DNA of 5,634 nt from the NCBI GenBank assembly GCA_020026215.1, contig JAHHQT010000106.1:1-5634 (forward strand), written 5' to 3'. The translations under genes were made by a program, and so were the position numbers. Below the pieces are notes generated by a model that had not been told where the DNA came from, searched no databases, and saw only the letters and a program-made list of their open reading frames with translations. Positions 5,407-5,634 of the stretch are shown piece after piece (positions within the stretch are counted from its first letter, which is position 1; the number at the start of each line of letters is the position of its first letter). The DNA comes from Muribaculaceae bacterium (GTDB taxonomy: Bacteria; Bacteroidota; Bacteroidia; Bacteroidales; Muribaculaceae).

Positions 5407-5634
5407 ATGGAATTAATCGACGGAAAAAAAATTGCTGACGACATTAAGCAAGAGATAGCCGATGAAGTTGCTGAAATGCTTAAGAATGGTCAAAAACAAC
5501 CTCATCTTGCCGCTATATTGGTTGGCCATGACGGTGGTAGCGAAACTTACGTTGCTCACAAGGTGAAAGCCTGTGAAAGATGTGGTTTCAAGTCTTCTGT
5601 TATTCGTTATGAAGCTGATGTTACTGAAGAGGAA
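5407..5634 (+). CDS. folD: FolD, methylene-THF dehydrogenase/cyclohydrolase (5' part)
   Basis: First 76 codons of the bifunctional cytosolic enzyme that oxidises 5,10-methylene-THF with NAD(P)+ and hydrolyses the product to 10-formyl-THF for purine and formyl-methionyl-tRNA synthesis. Full proteins are around 290 residues, so about three quarters lies beyond the window. The canonical opening MELIDGKKIA fixes the start. PHLAAILVGHDGGSETYV (32-49) is the family's first core strand and loop. Within YVAHKVKACE (48-57), Tyr48 and Lys54 correspond to the E. coli catalytic Tyr50 and Lys56. The frame stays open to the last base. It has its own promoter and is separated from ffh by a terminator. Confidence 0.97.
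   Translation, partial: MELIDGKKIADDIKQEIADEVAEMLKNGQKQPHLAAILVGHDGGSETYVAHKVKACERCGFKSSVIRYEADVTEEE

Overview
The window looks like a housekeeping stretch of a Bacteroidales (Bacteroidota) chromosome. The evidence is threefold. The promoter candidates match the Bacteroidota pattern TAnnTTTG. Most starts lack a Shine-Dalgarno sequence and have A/T-rich leaders. The gene set (DUF4270 lipoprotein, half-length GT5 protein, panC, panD, ffh, folD) is one I associate with Bacteroides, Prevotella and Muribaculaceae relatives. The genus cannot be fixed from this sequence alone.

Layout, left to right. Positions 1-130 are A/T-rich and hold no gene I can support, only an imperfect hairpin at 20-49. A tRNA-Thr(CGU) gene lies on the minus strand at 170-242 with its own terminator at 133-165. 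A second strong terminator (243-277) sits directly against the tRNA 5' end and closes a two-gene minus-strand operon. That operon is a GT5-like starch/glycogen synthase N-terminal-domain protein (1707-2513) followed 14 bases later by a DUF4270 lipoprotein (310-1692). A 194-base divergent intergenic region (2514-2707) carries back-to-back promoter candidates. To its right is a plus-strand operon panC-panD-ffh (2708-5269), ended by a terminator at 5295-5331. folD then starts from its own promoter and runs off the right edge.

How the genes work together. PanC and PanD supply the two halves of pantothenate biosynthesis that meet in this operon: PanD makes beta-alanine and PanC joins it to pantoate, feeding coenzyme A. 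Ffh is the signal-recognition-particle GTPase for co-translational membrane targeting. It is biochemically unrelated, so the linkage looks like sharing of a growth-related promoter. FolD makes 10-formyl-THF from 5,10-methylene-THF; methylene-THF is also the one-carbon donor for ketopantoate synthesis, a loose metabolic link only. The minus-strand pair has no established function that I know of.

I see no defence system, CRISPR array, complete mobile element or evident new system. The points most worth a second look are the half-length GT5 protein lacking the family's substrate-binding and catalytic signatures, the tRNA-Thr anticodon arm that can refold to hide its anticodon, the terminator/tRNA/promoter overlap, and a perfect palindrome inside the panC promoter spacer.
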